Positions 23,983 through 32,795 of a stretch of DNA of 64,000 bases are shown piece after piece (position 1 is the stretch's first letter; every line of letters starts with the position of its first letter). Under the pieces are notes generated by a model. That model saw only the letters and a program-made list of their open reading frames with translations, searched no databases and was not told the origin of the DNA. This DNA is from JAAYAY01 sp964563135 (GTDB taxonomy: Bacteria; Planctomycetota; Planctomycetia; Pirellulales; Thermoguttaceae): NCBI GenBank assembly GCA_964563135.1, contig CAZLWV010000020.1, positions 7,579-71,578 on the forward strand, in the 5' to 3' direction. Both the position numbers and the translations under genes were made by a program.

Positions 23983-25428
23983 TCACGGCCTTCGCGCTGC
24001 GACGTCGGGAGCAAGTGCCTCCACCAGCTTGTCGGCCGCGGTACACGCCTCCAGCGCCCGCTCGCTGCAGAACCGCGTCAACAGGCCCCTGGCAGCATCC
24101 GGATCGCTCGACCACAGCTTGGCGGCCTCCGCTTCAACGCCTTCCTGCTCCTGAAAGAGCCGTTGCTCCATGGTCGACCACGATTGCCGAACGGTCTCGA
24201 TCCGATTGGCGTAGGACTGGTCCACCACCTTGGCCAATCGTTTGAACTTCCACCACGCCCGCCCGTAGTCCGGCTCGAACGTCCCCACCGGAGGCTGGAA
24301 ATGCTGCTCCAGCGAAACCAGTCCCCGAAGCTCCCCGCGACGGCCGTAGCACTCCGGGGTGGCTGTCACCCCGACGTGCCAGGGTGTCAGAACACTGATA
24401 TCGGGTCGGCCAGTGGTCCGCCAATAGACACAGCCGATCTCGCGAGGCAGGTTGGGACGGAGTTGGAACACCGCCGCCTCCTGGGTCGTCTTGTTGAAAA
24501 ATGCGGCCACTCCTCCCTGGTCCCGCAGCACTGTCGCCACATCCCCCACCGACAACGGCCTCTGCGGGCGCACAGAAAACTCCAGCGGCTCCTCAGGAGG
24601 CCATTCCCCGGGTTTGCCGGACACGACTTGCTGGCCGCGAAATTGGCGCCCGTCGGGCCCGGTTCGTTCCACGGTCTGGTAGGCCAATCGAAAATTGAAC
24701 GGCCGGCCGTCTGCCGGATCGTACCAGCCGCGTTTCGTGGCGTAGCTGACCAGGTCGGGCGACGCCCGGAAGTTCCCCCGGTCTTCCAGGTCGATCTCGC
24801 CGATGACATGACGGGCGGGCAGGATCACAACCGCATCGTCGGGCACTCGCTGTGCTACCCAACGTCGCCCTCGCACCACCTCCACCACCCATGCCTCCTC
24901 CGGATCGGCAACCGCGTACGTGCGGCCCGAGTCGGCATAGCCAAACCGCTCCACGAGCTGGCCCATCAACTCCATCCCTTCCCGAGCCGACTTCGCCCGT
25001 TGTGCCACCAGCCGGCGGAGCATGTAGCCGATCCCACCCTCGCGGATCTCACCGCGAGCAACCAAGGTGTCGTAATCGTCCTCCCGGGTCCGGCACTGGA
25101 TGCTCACCACCGCCACGCCCCATTCGTTGAGATACCCGTCGCTGAATTCGAGGCCCGGATTCTCGCTCCACAGGAACGCCCACTCTTCCGGTACGGGCTC
25201 GAGACTGCCGCCCCGACGGAGATTCACCGTCGCATCCGCCGCCGGCATCCGCGGGATCTTTCGGAACTCGAGTACGCGATCCAGCGCATTCTCTTCGTTG
25301 TGCCCCAGCAGGACCGACCCGTCGTTCGAAGCCAGACGCCCCACGACAACAGCGTCGCACGCCACAGCGATGGCGGCCCCCGTGAAGATCAGAACCACAA
25401 CCAGCAAGTGCCTGCAAAAACGGATCAT
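23983..25428 (-). CDS. C69-family (dipeptidase/secernin-like) N-terminal nucleophile hydrolase
   Basis: 481 residues. ATG at 25428 follows GGAGG and yields the leader MIRFCRHLLVVVLIFTGAAI; the frame is open upstream but without a leader there. The mature protein would begin at Cys24 in AVACDAVVVGRLASNDGSVL, the position of the autoprocessed catalytic Cys in C69 peptidases, followed by the family motif LGHNEENALDRV. WAFLWSENPGLEFSDGYLNE and VGVTATPECYG also match the family. Characterised members are dipeptidases of the Ntn fold. The Cys could also be read as a lipoprotein cysteine, though AVAC is a poor lipobox. It is periplasmic or surface, on the same strand as the CehA-like gene. Confidence 0.85.
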   Translation of the reverse strand: MIRFCRHLLVVVLIFTGAAIAVACDAVVVGRLASNDGSVLLGHNEENALDRVLEFRKIPRMPAADATVNLRRGGSLEPVPEEWAFLWSENPGLEFSDGYLNEWGVAVVSIQCRTREDDYDTLVARGEIREGGIGYMLRRLVAQRAKSAREGMELMGQLVERFGYADSGRTYAVADPEEAWVVEVVRGRRWVAQRVPDDAVVILPARHVIGEIDLEDRGNFRASPDLVSYATKRGWYDPADGRPFNFRLAYQTVERTGPDGRQFRGQQVVSGKPGEWPPEEPLEFSVRPQRPLSVGDVATVLRDQGGVAAFFNKTTQEAAVFQLRPNLPREIGCVYWRTTGRPDISVLTPWHVGVTATPECYGRRGELRGLVSLEQHFQPPVGTFEPDYGRAWWKFKRLAKVVDQSYANRIETVRQSWSTMEQRLFQEQEGVEAEAAKLWSSDPDAARGLLTRFCSERALEACTAADKLVEALAPDVAARRP

Positions 25429-25949
25429 GACCCCCTCCGGCAACCCGTCATCTGGAACCAGCACACAATCCAGCTTTCCGGCCAGCTTAACGAAGCGCTG
25501 CGCGACGGGCAAGGATGTTCCTCGCGTTCCGACCCGTCAACAACCCGCTCGCACCAAATAGGATCGGAGAATCCCAGGCGGCAGGGCCGTCCACCGGCAC
25601 CGCCCGAAGGTTGGTCGCGAGCTGCCGCTCCGCGTGTGCTTGCGGAAGACTCCGCTGGGCTGCTTCCCGAAAAAGCCGGCCTCCCGCTCCAGTGTCCTCG
25701 CTCCCCAATCCAACCAGGGCTCAATCAAGTGCTTGACACCCGCCTCCGCAGCGTCTACCGTCAGTCCCGTGGCCTGTGTTGTGCGCTGGAGATGGATGTG
25801 CGCCAATTTCATCCACCTTGCCGGAAAAGCAGACTCACGCGCTGGCTCTTGTTGGTCGTTGTATGCCTGATGGCTGGACGGCTGCCCCTACGTGGCCCGG
25901 CAGGCGCAGGTCGTCAGGCAGCCATAATCCTCCATGTCCGACTGATGCG
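25429..25949. other. intergenic stretch, possible gene remnant on the minus strand
   Basis: 521 bp without an intact gene. Reading the minus strand from an ATG at 25812, the sequence looks protein-like for about 50 residues (MKLAHIHLQRTTQATGLTVD onward). It then seems to continue in another frame (around RQLATNLRAVPVDGPAAWD and FGASGLLTGRNARNILA) and in a third frame close to 25440-25500. That pattern fits a small gene broken by frameshifts, or consensus errors in a real one. No family is recognised. Confidence 0.25.
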
Positions 25950-28900
25950 ATGAAAACGACATTCGCAGCGTTCTTTCTGTCTTTCCTTCTCTCCGTCTGT
26001 TCGTTGGCGGCGGAATTCCGTCCGGTCGCCGTAACAACCGACGCCGAGTGGTTTGCGGACCCGCCCGGCAAGTATGCGGCCGAGAAGATGATCGACGGCG
26101 ACCTGGGCACGTATGCCTGCCTGCTCGACGATACGCGAACTGGCACAAGCACGGCCGTCTGGCCGCCCAAGGCAGCTCCACCCGTCACCGCCACCTTCGT
26201 ATTGGACCTGGGGGCGGAACGAGCCGTTTCCGGCATACGGTTCGTGGCTCGCAACGCCTGGGTCTATGTGTTGGCCAAGAACGTGACCATCTCCGCCTGC
26301 GCCGACCCGCAGGGCCGCGATCAGCTCAGGCTGCTCGCCGAGAATTGGGAATTGCCCGCAACGTCCAACTCCAACTCGGCTTTCGTCGAGTGGCCCGCCA
26401 TCACGACGCGATTCCTGAGCGTCCGGGTCAACGATTCCTATCAGAAGCGCTATCCCGGCCCGTGGATGCACGAGTCCCAGATTCCCTGGAGCCGCAAGCT
26501 GGGGCTCGCGACCGCCGGCGACGGCAAGAACCTGAACATCCAGATTGCCGAAGTCGCCTGCTACGACAGCCGTCCCGCCGATTATCCCGTGAAGAACCCG
26601 CCCGGCGTCGCGCTGCCCCGTCACCGCCTCGAGCGAGACTGGCTCTATCAGGATGTCGGGCTCGACATTGCCCGCATATTCACCTCCCAGCGCGGTGCCG
26701 AACAAGAGCATTCCCTCGTCCAGAAGGTCATGGNNNNNNNNNNNNNNNNNNNNNNNNNNNNNNNNNNNNNNNNNNNNNNNNNNTCCCCGATCAGCCCGGC
26801 GTGAAGATAAGCCCCTTCCAGAAGGTCATGGGACAGGTTCCCGAGGGAGATCCTGAACTCGACAGGCTGCGGGAGCGTCTGGATCAGCTTGTCCAACAGG
26901 AAGCTCCTGCAAACGATCCTCGTTGGCACACGCTGTATTTCGACGCCTGCGCCGCCCGTCGCAGGGCTCGCCTCCAGTCCGTCGGTGCACAGGCGGCCCA
27001 GTTCGTTTACGTGAAGCACTACATCTTCGGCTGCATGCAGGGCCTCGTCGGGAAATACGACATTCCCGACGAACAGATTCGCGACTACACTCCCGGTTTC
27101 AAGAAAGGGGGCCAGCTCTGCCTGGCGACCCTGGAGGACGACGGCAGTGTCGCCAATGAGGTGCTCCTGGAGAAACCCGACGGCGCGATCTGTTATCCCA
27201 ACCTCTCGTGGGATGCTCGCACTCTTGTCTTCTCCATGCGTGGCAGCTTCGATACCGACTCCTACTACCTCTACAAAATGGACATGGCAACCCGCCAGGT
27301 CACGCAGATCACCTTCCCCCTGCTGAAGGACGGCAAGCCGCTCCATATCGCCGACTGCGAGCCCACCTTCCTCCCCGATGGCCGCATCCTCTTCACCTCC
27401 ACCCGCGACGTTCACATCAGCGACTGCTGGTACCGCGCCGGTGGAAACATCTACTGTTGCGATTCCGACGGCCGCAATATCCGCCGCCTGACCTTCGACC
27501 AGCTCATGACCAACAACCCCCAGGTCCTCCAGGATGGCCGCGTCGTCTTCACCCGCTGGGAGTACAACGACCGCAGCGCGCTGTTCACCCATCCGCTGAT
27601 CGCCATGAACCCTGACGGCACGGCTCAGACGGAGTACTACGGCAACAACAGCATGTTCCCCGCCGCGATCATCCACGCTCGTGGCATCCCGGGCTCGCAC
27701 AAGACGATCGCCCTCATCGCGGGTCACCATTCCATCTACAAGGGAAAGCTCGGCTTGATCGACCGTTCTGGGGGCATCCAGGCTGGCAAGGGAATCGAAT
27801 TCGTCAACACCACGCTCAATGGACGCCCCGGTCGTGAGGCGGCCGATTTCGTCATCCCCGAGCCGCCTGATCCATCCAAACCTTACCTCGACCTGAAGAT
27901 CGACGTCTTCGGGCAGTTCGGGCCCCAGTACTCCCATCCGTATGCGTTCGACGAAGAGAACTATCTTTGCTCCTTCTGCCCGGAGGGATACCTGCCTCCC
28001 TTCGGCCCCTTCAATCCTCCGCTCGGCGTTTATTACATGCAGCCCGACGGCACGCGTGAGCTGCTGGCCTTCGATGACTGGCAGAGTACCGGACAGGCGG
28101 TTCCCGTCATGTCGCGTACGCCGCCCCCGGTCCGCGCCTCGCTCGTGGACCCGCGCGACAACTACGGAATCTACACCGTGCAGGACGTCTATTCGGGACC
28201 GGGGCTTGCGGGTATCCCTCGCGGCACCGCCAAGAAGCTCCGTGTCGTCGCCCTGGAGTACCGCGTCGCCCGTATGGGCTACGGACAGAATGGGGGCGAG
28301 TGCGAAACCGGCCTCTGCCAGACCCCGATCTCGCTCAACAGCGGCAGTTGGGACGTGAAACACGTCCTCGGCGAGGTCGATATCCAATCCGATGGAAGCT
28401 GCAGCTTCGAGGTCCCGGCACACACTCCGGTCTACTTCCAGGTGCTTGATGCCAAAGGCTATACCATCCAGTCGATGCGGAGCTGGTCCACGCTCCAGAA
28501 CGGCGAGCGTTTCTCCTGCATCGGCTGCCACGAGAACAAGATGGATGCCGGCGCACAACCCTCCACGGCCCAGAAGACCACGGTGGCGCTTTCCAAACCG
28601 GTTCAGAAACTCAAGCCCTTTGCCGGCAAGGAGCATCCGCTCATCGCACGGCTCGAGTCCCAGTCGTGGCTCGACAGCGTGGAGAACTACCTCGGCGTCA
28701 ACGCCCCTCGTTCTCTCGACGCCACCGCAGCGGTCGACGGTTTCAGTTTCGTGCAGGAAGTTCAGCCCATCTTCGACCGGCACTGCGTGGAGTGCCACAA
28801 CGCCGATCGAATCGCCGAAAGCCGGATCAGCCTGACCGGCGAGGTGGCCAGACCCGAGACCATCACGCTGATCGGGGCAGGGCAGGTCGACCCCAAGCGC

Positions 28901-29311
28901 GCCTACACCCAGTCCTATGTTGCCATCACCACCTCCGGAGACCCCGACAAGAATCCGTGGATGACCTGGCTCAAGCCCCGTAGCCGGGCCGTGATGCTCC
29001 CACCGTACCACACGGGCGCCTGCAAGAGCCGGATTATGGACTACCTGGAACCGGCCCATTACGGCGTCAAGGTCGGCGACAACGAAAAACGCACCTTCGC
29101 CTGCTGGCTCGACCTGCTCGTCCCCTTCTGCGGTTCCTACCCGCAGCACAATACCTGGACCGCCGCCGAAAAGGCCGAGTACAGCTACTTCCAGGAGAAA
29201 CGCCGAGCCTACGCCGCCGCGGAACTCGAAACGCTCCGCCAGGCGTGGAACCCTTCAGCGGCCGTCCCTGAACGACCTCTTGAAACGAGTTCGAGCCAAG
29301 CCCGCAACTAG
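25950..29311 (+). CDS. HzsA-related exported protein: F5/8-like, propeller and two CXXCH motifs; interrupted by an N gap
   Basis: Left part (25950-26733): signal peptide MKTTFAAFFLSFLLSVCSLA, then an F5/8-type-C-like domain (MIDGDLGTYACLLDD, FVLDLGAERAVSGIRFVA). Right part (from 26784): a helical pair, a WD/TolB-like propeller (LSWDARTLVFSMRG, CEPTFLPDGRILFTSTR), and a C-terminal region with two haem c motifs, CIGCH and CVECH. This order matches proteins annotated as related to hydrazine synthase alpha subunit, which are frequent in planctomycetes and not evidence of anammox. The two parts are in different frames across the 50-N run. QKVM occurs on both sides, and joining there gives one continuous frame. 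It probably acts in the periplasm; function is unknown. Confidence 0.8.
26719..26831. repeat. 15-nt identical sequence on both sides of the gap
   Basis: The 15 nt TCCAGAAGGTCATGG occur at 26719-26733, ending exactly at the first N, and at 26817-26831 after the gap. In both places they encode QKVM in the gene's reading frame. This looks like an unmerged contig overlap rather than biology. Confidence 0.8.
26734..26783. other. assembly gap of 50 N
   Basis: Fifty unknown bases within the HzsA-related gene. The frame changes across it, so 50 is a placeholder and not the true size. Confidence 0.97.
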
Positions 29312-29488
29312 CTCCGGACTGCACGGCGCGACCACGGGACAGCCAAAACATAAGTGACAGTGCCCCCGGCACTTGGCCAACCCGGAGTGCCCTTGGCGAC
29401 TGACCTGACCGTTGTTGTTCCCTCCGCCAGCGAGTATCTTCTCCTGGAGCGAAAAGCCACCGTTCAGTTGCCACTCTGGAGAAAACCG

Positions 29489-30628
29489 ATGACGCTCTCC
29501 CTCCGCTGGATCCTGCCCGTTTCTGCCGCTGTTCTTCTGGTTCTTGGCACACACGCCGACGCCCGTGAGCGATGGCCCGCCGAGGAAGCCAACGCGTGGT
29601 ATGCGAGGCAGCCGTGGCTCGTGGGCTGCAATTTCTCGCCCAGCACGGCCATCAATCAACTGGAAATGTGGCAGGCCGACACTTTCGATCCGGAAACGAT
29701 CGACCGGGAACTGGGCTGGGCCGCGGACATCGGTTTCACAAGCGTGCGAGTGTTTCTCCACAACCTTCTCTGGGAGCAGGACCGGGAAGGATTGCTGACC
29801 CGGCTCGACAAGTTCCTCGAGATCGCCGACAAGCACGGCATTGGCGTGATGCTGGTTCCGCTGGACGGGGTCTGGGACCCCCGTCCCAAGGCAGGCAAGC
29901 AGCGTGAGCCTCGTCCCCACGTCCACAATTCGGGGTGGCTCCAGGCGCCGGGGGCCGAGATCCTGCGCGATCCGGCTCGGCACGACGAACTGAAACCCTA
30001 CATTGTGGGCTTGATCGAGCATTGCCGCGGCGACAAACGGGTCCAGGCGTGGGACCTGTTCAACGAGGCCGACAATCCCAACCGCAATTCCTACGGCGCC
30101 GAGGGTCTCAAAACGGAGCTGCCCGAGGACCTCAAGGTAGAGATGGCAACGCGACTGATGGCCAGACTGTTCGTCTGGGCGCGGGAGGCAGGCGCAACCC
30201 AGCCGCTCACGGCCGGGCTGTGGCGCGACGACTGGTCGAGCGACGACCGTCTCAGTCCTTTCAACAAGCTCCTGCTCGACGAGTCGGACGTGATCAGCTT
30301 CCACTGCTACGGGCCGCCGCAGAACATGAAAGATCGCGTCGCCGAACTGCGACGATTCGGCCGGCCGCTGTTGTGCACCGAGTACATGTCGCGAGGCAGC
30401 GGCAGCACCTTTGATCCGATCATGGGCGATCTGAAAGAACAAAAGGTAGCGGCCTACAACTGGGGGCTTGTCGACGGCAAAACGCAGACCGCCTATCCCT
30501 GGGAAACCTGGCAGAAGCCGTACACCGCCAAGCCGGATCTCTGGTTCCACGAGATCTTCTGGGCCGACGGCCGTCCCTACGATGCCAAGGAAGTCCAGTA
30601 CATCAAGAGTGTGACCGGGAAGAAGTAG
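29489..30628 (+). CDS. exported GH5-like cellulase-family glycoside hydrolase
   Basis: 379 residues. ATG at 29489 gives the leader MTLSLRWILPVSAAVLLVLG with GGAG 8 nt upstream. The barrel carries DIGFTSVRVFLHNLLW, VQAWDLFNEADNP with acid/base Glu193, VISFHCYGP and RPLLCTEYMSRG with nucleophile Glu298, the standard pair of clan GH-A retaining enzymes. It is a single catalytic domain without appendages. Members act on beta-1,4 glucans, mannans or xylans; the present one cannot be narrowed down. It sits about 180 bp after the HzsA-related gene on the same strand and about 110 bp before the DUF4838 gene. Confidence 0.88.
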   Translation: MTLSLRWILPVSAAVLLVLGTHADARERWPAEEANAWYARQPWLVGCNFSPSTAINQLEMWQADTFDPETIDRELGWAADIGFTSVRVFLHNLLWEQDREGLLTRLDKFLEIADKHGIGVMLVPLDGVWDPRPKAGKQREPRPHVHNSGWLQAPGAEILRDPARHDELKPYIVGLIEHCRGDKRVQAWDLFNEADNPNRNSYGAEGLKTELPEDLKVEMATRLMARLFVWAREAGATQPLTAGLWRDDWSSDDRLSPFNKLLLDESDVISFHCYGPPQNMKDRVAELRRFGRPLLCTEYMSRGSGSTFDPIMGDLKEQKVAAYNWGLVDGKTQTAYPWETWQKPYTAKPDLWFHEIFWADGRPYDAKEVQYIKSVTGKK

Positions 30629-30741
30629 GCGCTAGTCCGTCCCCGAAGTCACCAGACATCGGAACGTCCTCGCTACGCCCAGATCCTGCCGCATTCGGCT
30701 GCGGGATTCCAATCCTTTCCCGGATTTCGAGAGGTGGGGTC

Positions 30742-32712
30742 ATGACTCGTGTGCCCTTCGTTGTGACTGCCTTTCTCCTCATGGTTTTCGAGATCAACCA
30801 CGCCTGCGGCGGGGAGCAACCCGCTAAAGCCAGCGTATCTCCCCTCACACTCGTCAAGGATGGCCAACCGGTCAGCATCATCGTCACGGGCACCCGTCCC
30901 AAGGAGCCTCAAGTCCGAGCGGCGGCCGAATTGCAGGAACACATTCGCCTGATGTCGGGTGCGAATCTGCCGATCCTCACGGAAGACGAGTTGCCCCCCG
31001 ATGCACCGAAGACAATGATCCTCGTCGGGCAGAGCAACCTGGCGAAAGCCCGGGGCGTGGATACATCGTCTCTCGAACCGGAAACGTTCCTCGTCAAAAC
31101 GGTCGATACCACGTTGATCCTCGCCGGCGAGGACGGTGGGAGCAAGGAGAACACTCGCCGGGGGACTCTCTGGGCCGTCTACGATTTCCTCCAGGATCGG
31201 CTCGGCTGCCGCTGGATCTGGCCGGGCGACATCGGCCGCGTCGTGCCTCGCCGTGCAACGATTGAGGTGGGCAGGCTCGATATCCAGGAAACGCCGGCAG
31301 TCAAGATCCGCGGGTTTCGCATGACGACCCAGGAGAAGCACAAGGTGGCCTACGAGGAAGAAGGTCTGGGCCGCTGGCTCGAGTTTGGGAAGGTCTACGA
31401 CCGGGTTTCGCAGGATGAGCGCCTGTGGCTGGATCGGATGCGGATGGGCCGCTCGTTCAAGCTCTCCTACGGCCACGCCTTCACCGACTGGTGGGAGAAG
31501 TACAGGGAAACCGACCCCGAGATCTTCGCCCTTCAGCCGGACGGAGAACATCGGCCGCGGAAGAAGGATCGGCCCGATTTCGTGAAGATGTGTGTCTCCA
31601 ACCCGCGGCTGTGGGAGCTGCAGCTCGAACCGATCCAGAAATACGCCGCCCAAGGGGCCTCGGGCCTCTGGCTCAACACCTGCGAGAACGACGGCAGTGG
31701 TGGATTCTGCACCTGCCCGGCCTGTCGTGCCTGGGACACCGACCCCAACACCGTCGGGCCGGTGCCGGCCGTGGAAGACGGGTCCAACGTAGATGCGGAC
31801 GGTTCGTCCGGCGGTGACGGGCTTCCGGAAAGCCTCTCCGATCGCTATGCCCGTTGGTACAATGAACTGGCCCGGCGTGCCCGCCACTACGACCCGCAGG
31901 CTCGAGTGGTTGCTTATGCCTACAGCCGATACCGTTCGCCCCCGACGAAAATCGACCATATCGAGCCCAACGTCTGGGTCGGCTACGTGGGATTCAATGC
32001 CTATCCGCGGCCGGAAGACTATCGAAAGACGTCCCTCGAGGAGTGGTTTGGCTGGTCGCGGCTGGGGGCGACCGTGTTCCTGCGGTCGAATTCGCTCTTC
32101 TACTGCGGCGAAGGCGCCCCGTGGGTGGTCAGCCGACAGATGGCCGAAGACACGAAGTTCCAAGTGCAGAACGGTCTGCGGGCAGCCGACTACGACTGCC
32201 TGCAGGGCTACTGGGCGACAACCGGGCCGAGCTACTACGTGCTCGCCCGCCTGCTCTGGGACACCGGCGCCGCCCCGGAGCAATTGCTCGCCGAGTTCTA
32301 CGATGCGTTTGGCCCCATGAACGGGGTGGTCCAAGAGTATTTCAACTATTGGGAAGATTTTACCGTTGCCCTGGGCAACAATCCCGAGTTTTTCGCCCTC
32401 AACAGGACTGAGAAGTTGCAGGCTTATCCCAAGTTCTACACGAAAGTGGTGCTGGCAGAGTCTCAGGCCATTCTCGACAAAGCCCAGCCGATCTTGCCCA
32501 CGGCAACCGACGAGGAACGAGAACGGTTCCGCAATGTCGAACTTGGCCTCGAGCACGGGCGGCTGCTGGTTGCGGCCCTTGCAGACGGCAAGGTCAGCAA
32601 CGGGCCGGAAGGCGAAGCCCTGTTTGCCCTCCGCCGCCAGTTTGCGCCGCGCAATGTAATCAATGTCTACTGGACAACATCAAAAGAGAAACGCTATCGG
32701 GTGTTTGAATGA
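30742..32712 (+). CDS. exported DUF4838 protein (GH67-like N-terminal domain)
   Basis: 656 residues with signal peptide MTRVPFVVTAFLLMVFEINH. The N-terminal 150 residues match the alpha-glucuronidase N-terminal type domain (PQVRAAAELQEHIRLMSGAN, TLWAVYDFLQDRLGCRWIWP). The DUF4838 barrel follows with LWLNTCENDGSGGFCTCPAC, a Cys-rich loop that probably binds a metal or is disulfide-bonded, and AYAYSRYRSPP. Some members are associated with uronic acid or sialic-type glycans; activity here is unproven. The ATG at 30742 follows a purine-rich leader (GAGAGGTGGGG). It is probably co-transcribed with the downstream propeller gene (84-bp gap). Confidence 0.85.
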   Translation: MTRVPFVVTAFLLMVFEINHACGGEQPAKASVSPLTLVKDGQPVSIIVTGTRPKEPQVRAAAELQEHIRLMSGANLPILTEDELPPDAPKTMILVGQSNLAKARGVDTSSLEPETFLVKTVDTTLILAGEDGGSKENTRRGTLWAVYDFLQDRLGCRWIWPGDIGRVVPRRATIEVGRLDIQETPAVKIRGFRMTTQEKHKVAYEEEGLGRWLEFGKVYDRVSQDERLWLDRMRMGRSFKLSYGHAFTDWWEKYRETDPEIFALQPDGEHRPRKKDRPDFVKMCVSNPRLWELQLEPIQKYAAQGASGLWLNTCENDGSGGFCTCPACRAWDTDPNTVGPVPAVEDGSNVDADGSSGGDGLPESLSDRYARWYNELARRARHYDPQARVVAYAYSRYRSPPTKIDHIEPNVWVGYVGFNAYPRPEDYRKTSLEEWFGWSRLGATVFLRSNSLFYCGEGAPWVVSRQMAEDTKFQVQNGLRAADYDCLQGYWATTGPSYYVLARLLWDTGAAPEQLLAEFYDAFGPMNGVVQEYFNYWEDFTVALGNNPEFFALNRTEKLQAYPKFYTKVVLAESQAILDKAQPILPTATDEERERFRNVELGLEHGRLLVAALADGKVSNGPEGEALFALRRQFAPRNVINVYWTTSKEKRYRVFE

Positions 32713-32795
32713 GTGTGCCTCTGGTCAGACACCGCGACGTCCCTGAGCTTCGAATCCAACGGTCCCTCGCAGGGTGTACCAAGGAGACCTCTGTG

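Noticed and set aside
26734..26783. Programmed frameshift in the HzsA-related gene
   Set aside because: The frame change coincides with a run of N flanked by an identical 15-nt sequence, which is an assembly artefact.
26648..29149. 833-codon open frame on the minus strand
   Set aside because: It is the antisense of the HzsA-related gene. It is rich in Val/Glu/Arg typical of GC-rich antisense frames, has no leader and no motif, and the plus strand has clear domains.
25950..29311. Evidence for anammox metabolism
   Set aside because: HzsA-related proteins occur widely in non-anammox planctomycetes, and no hydrazine synthase beta/gamma or hydrazine dehydrogenase genes are present.
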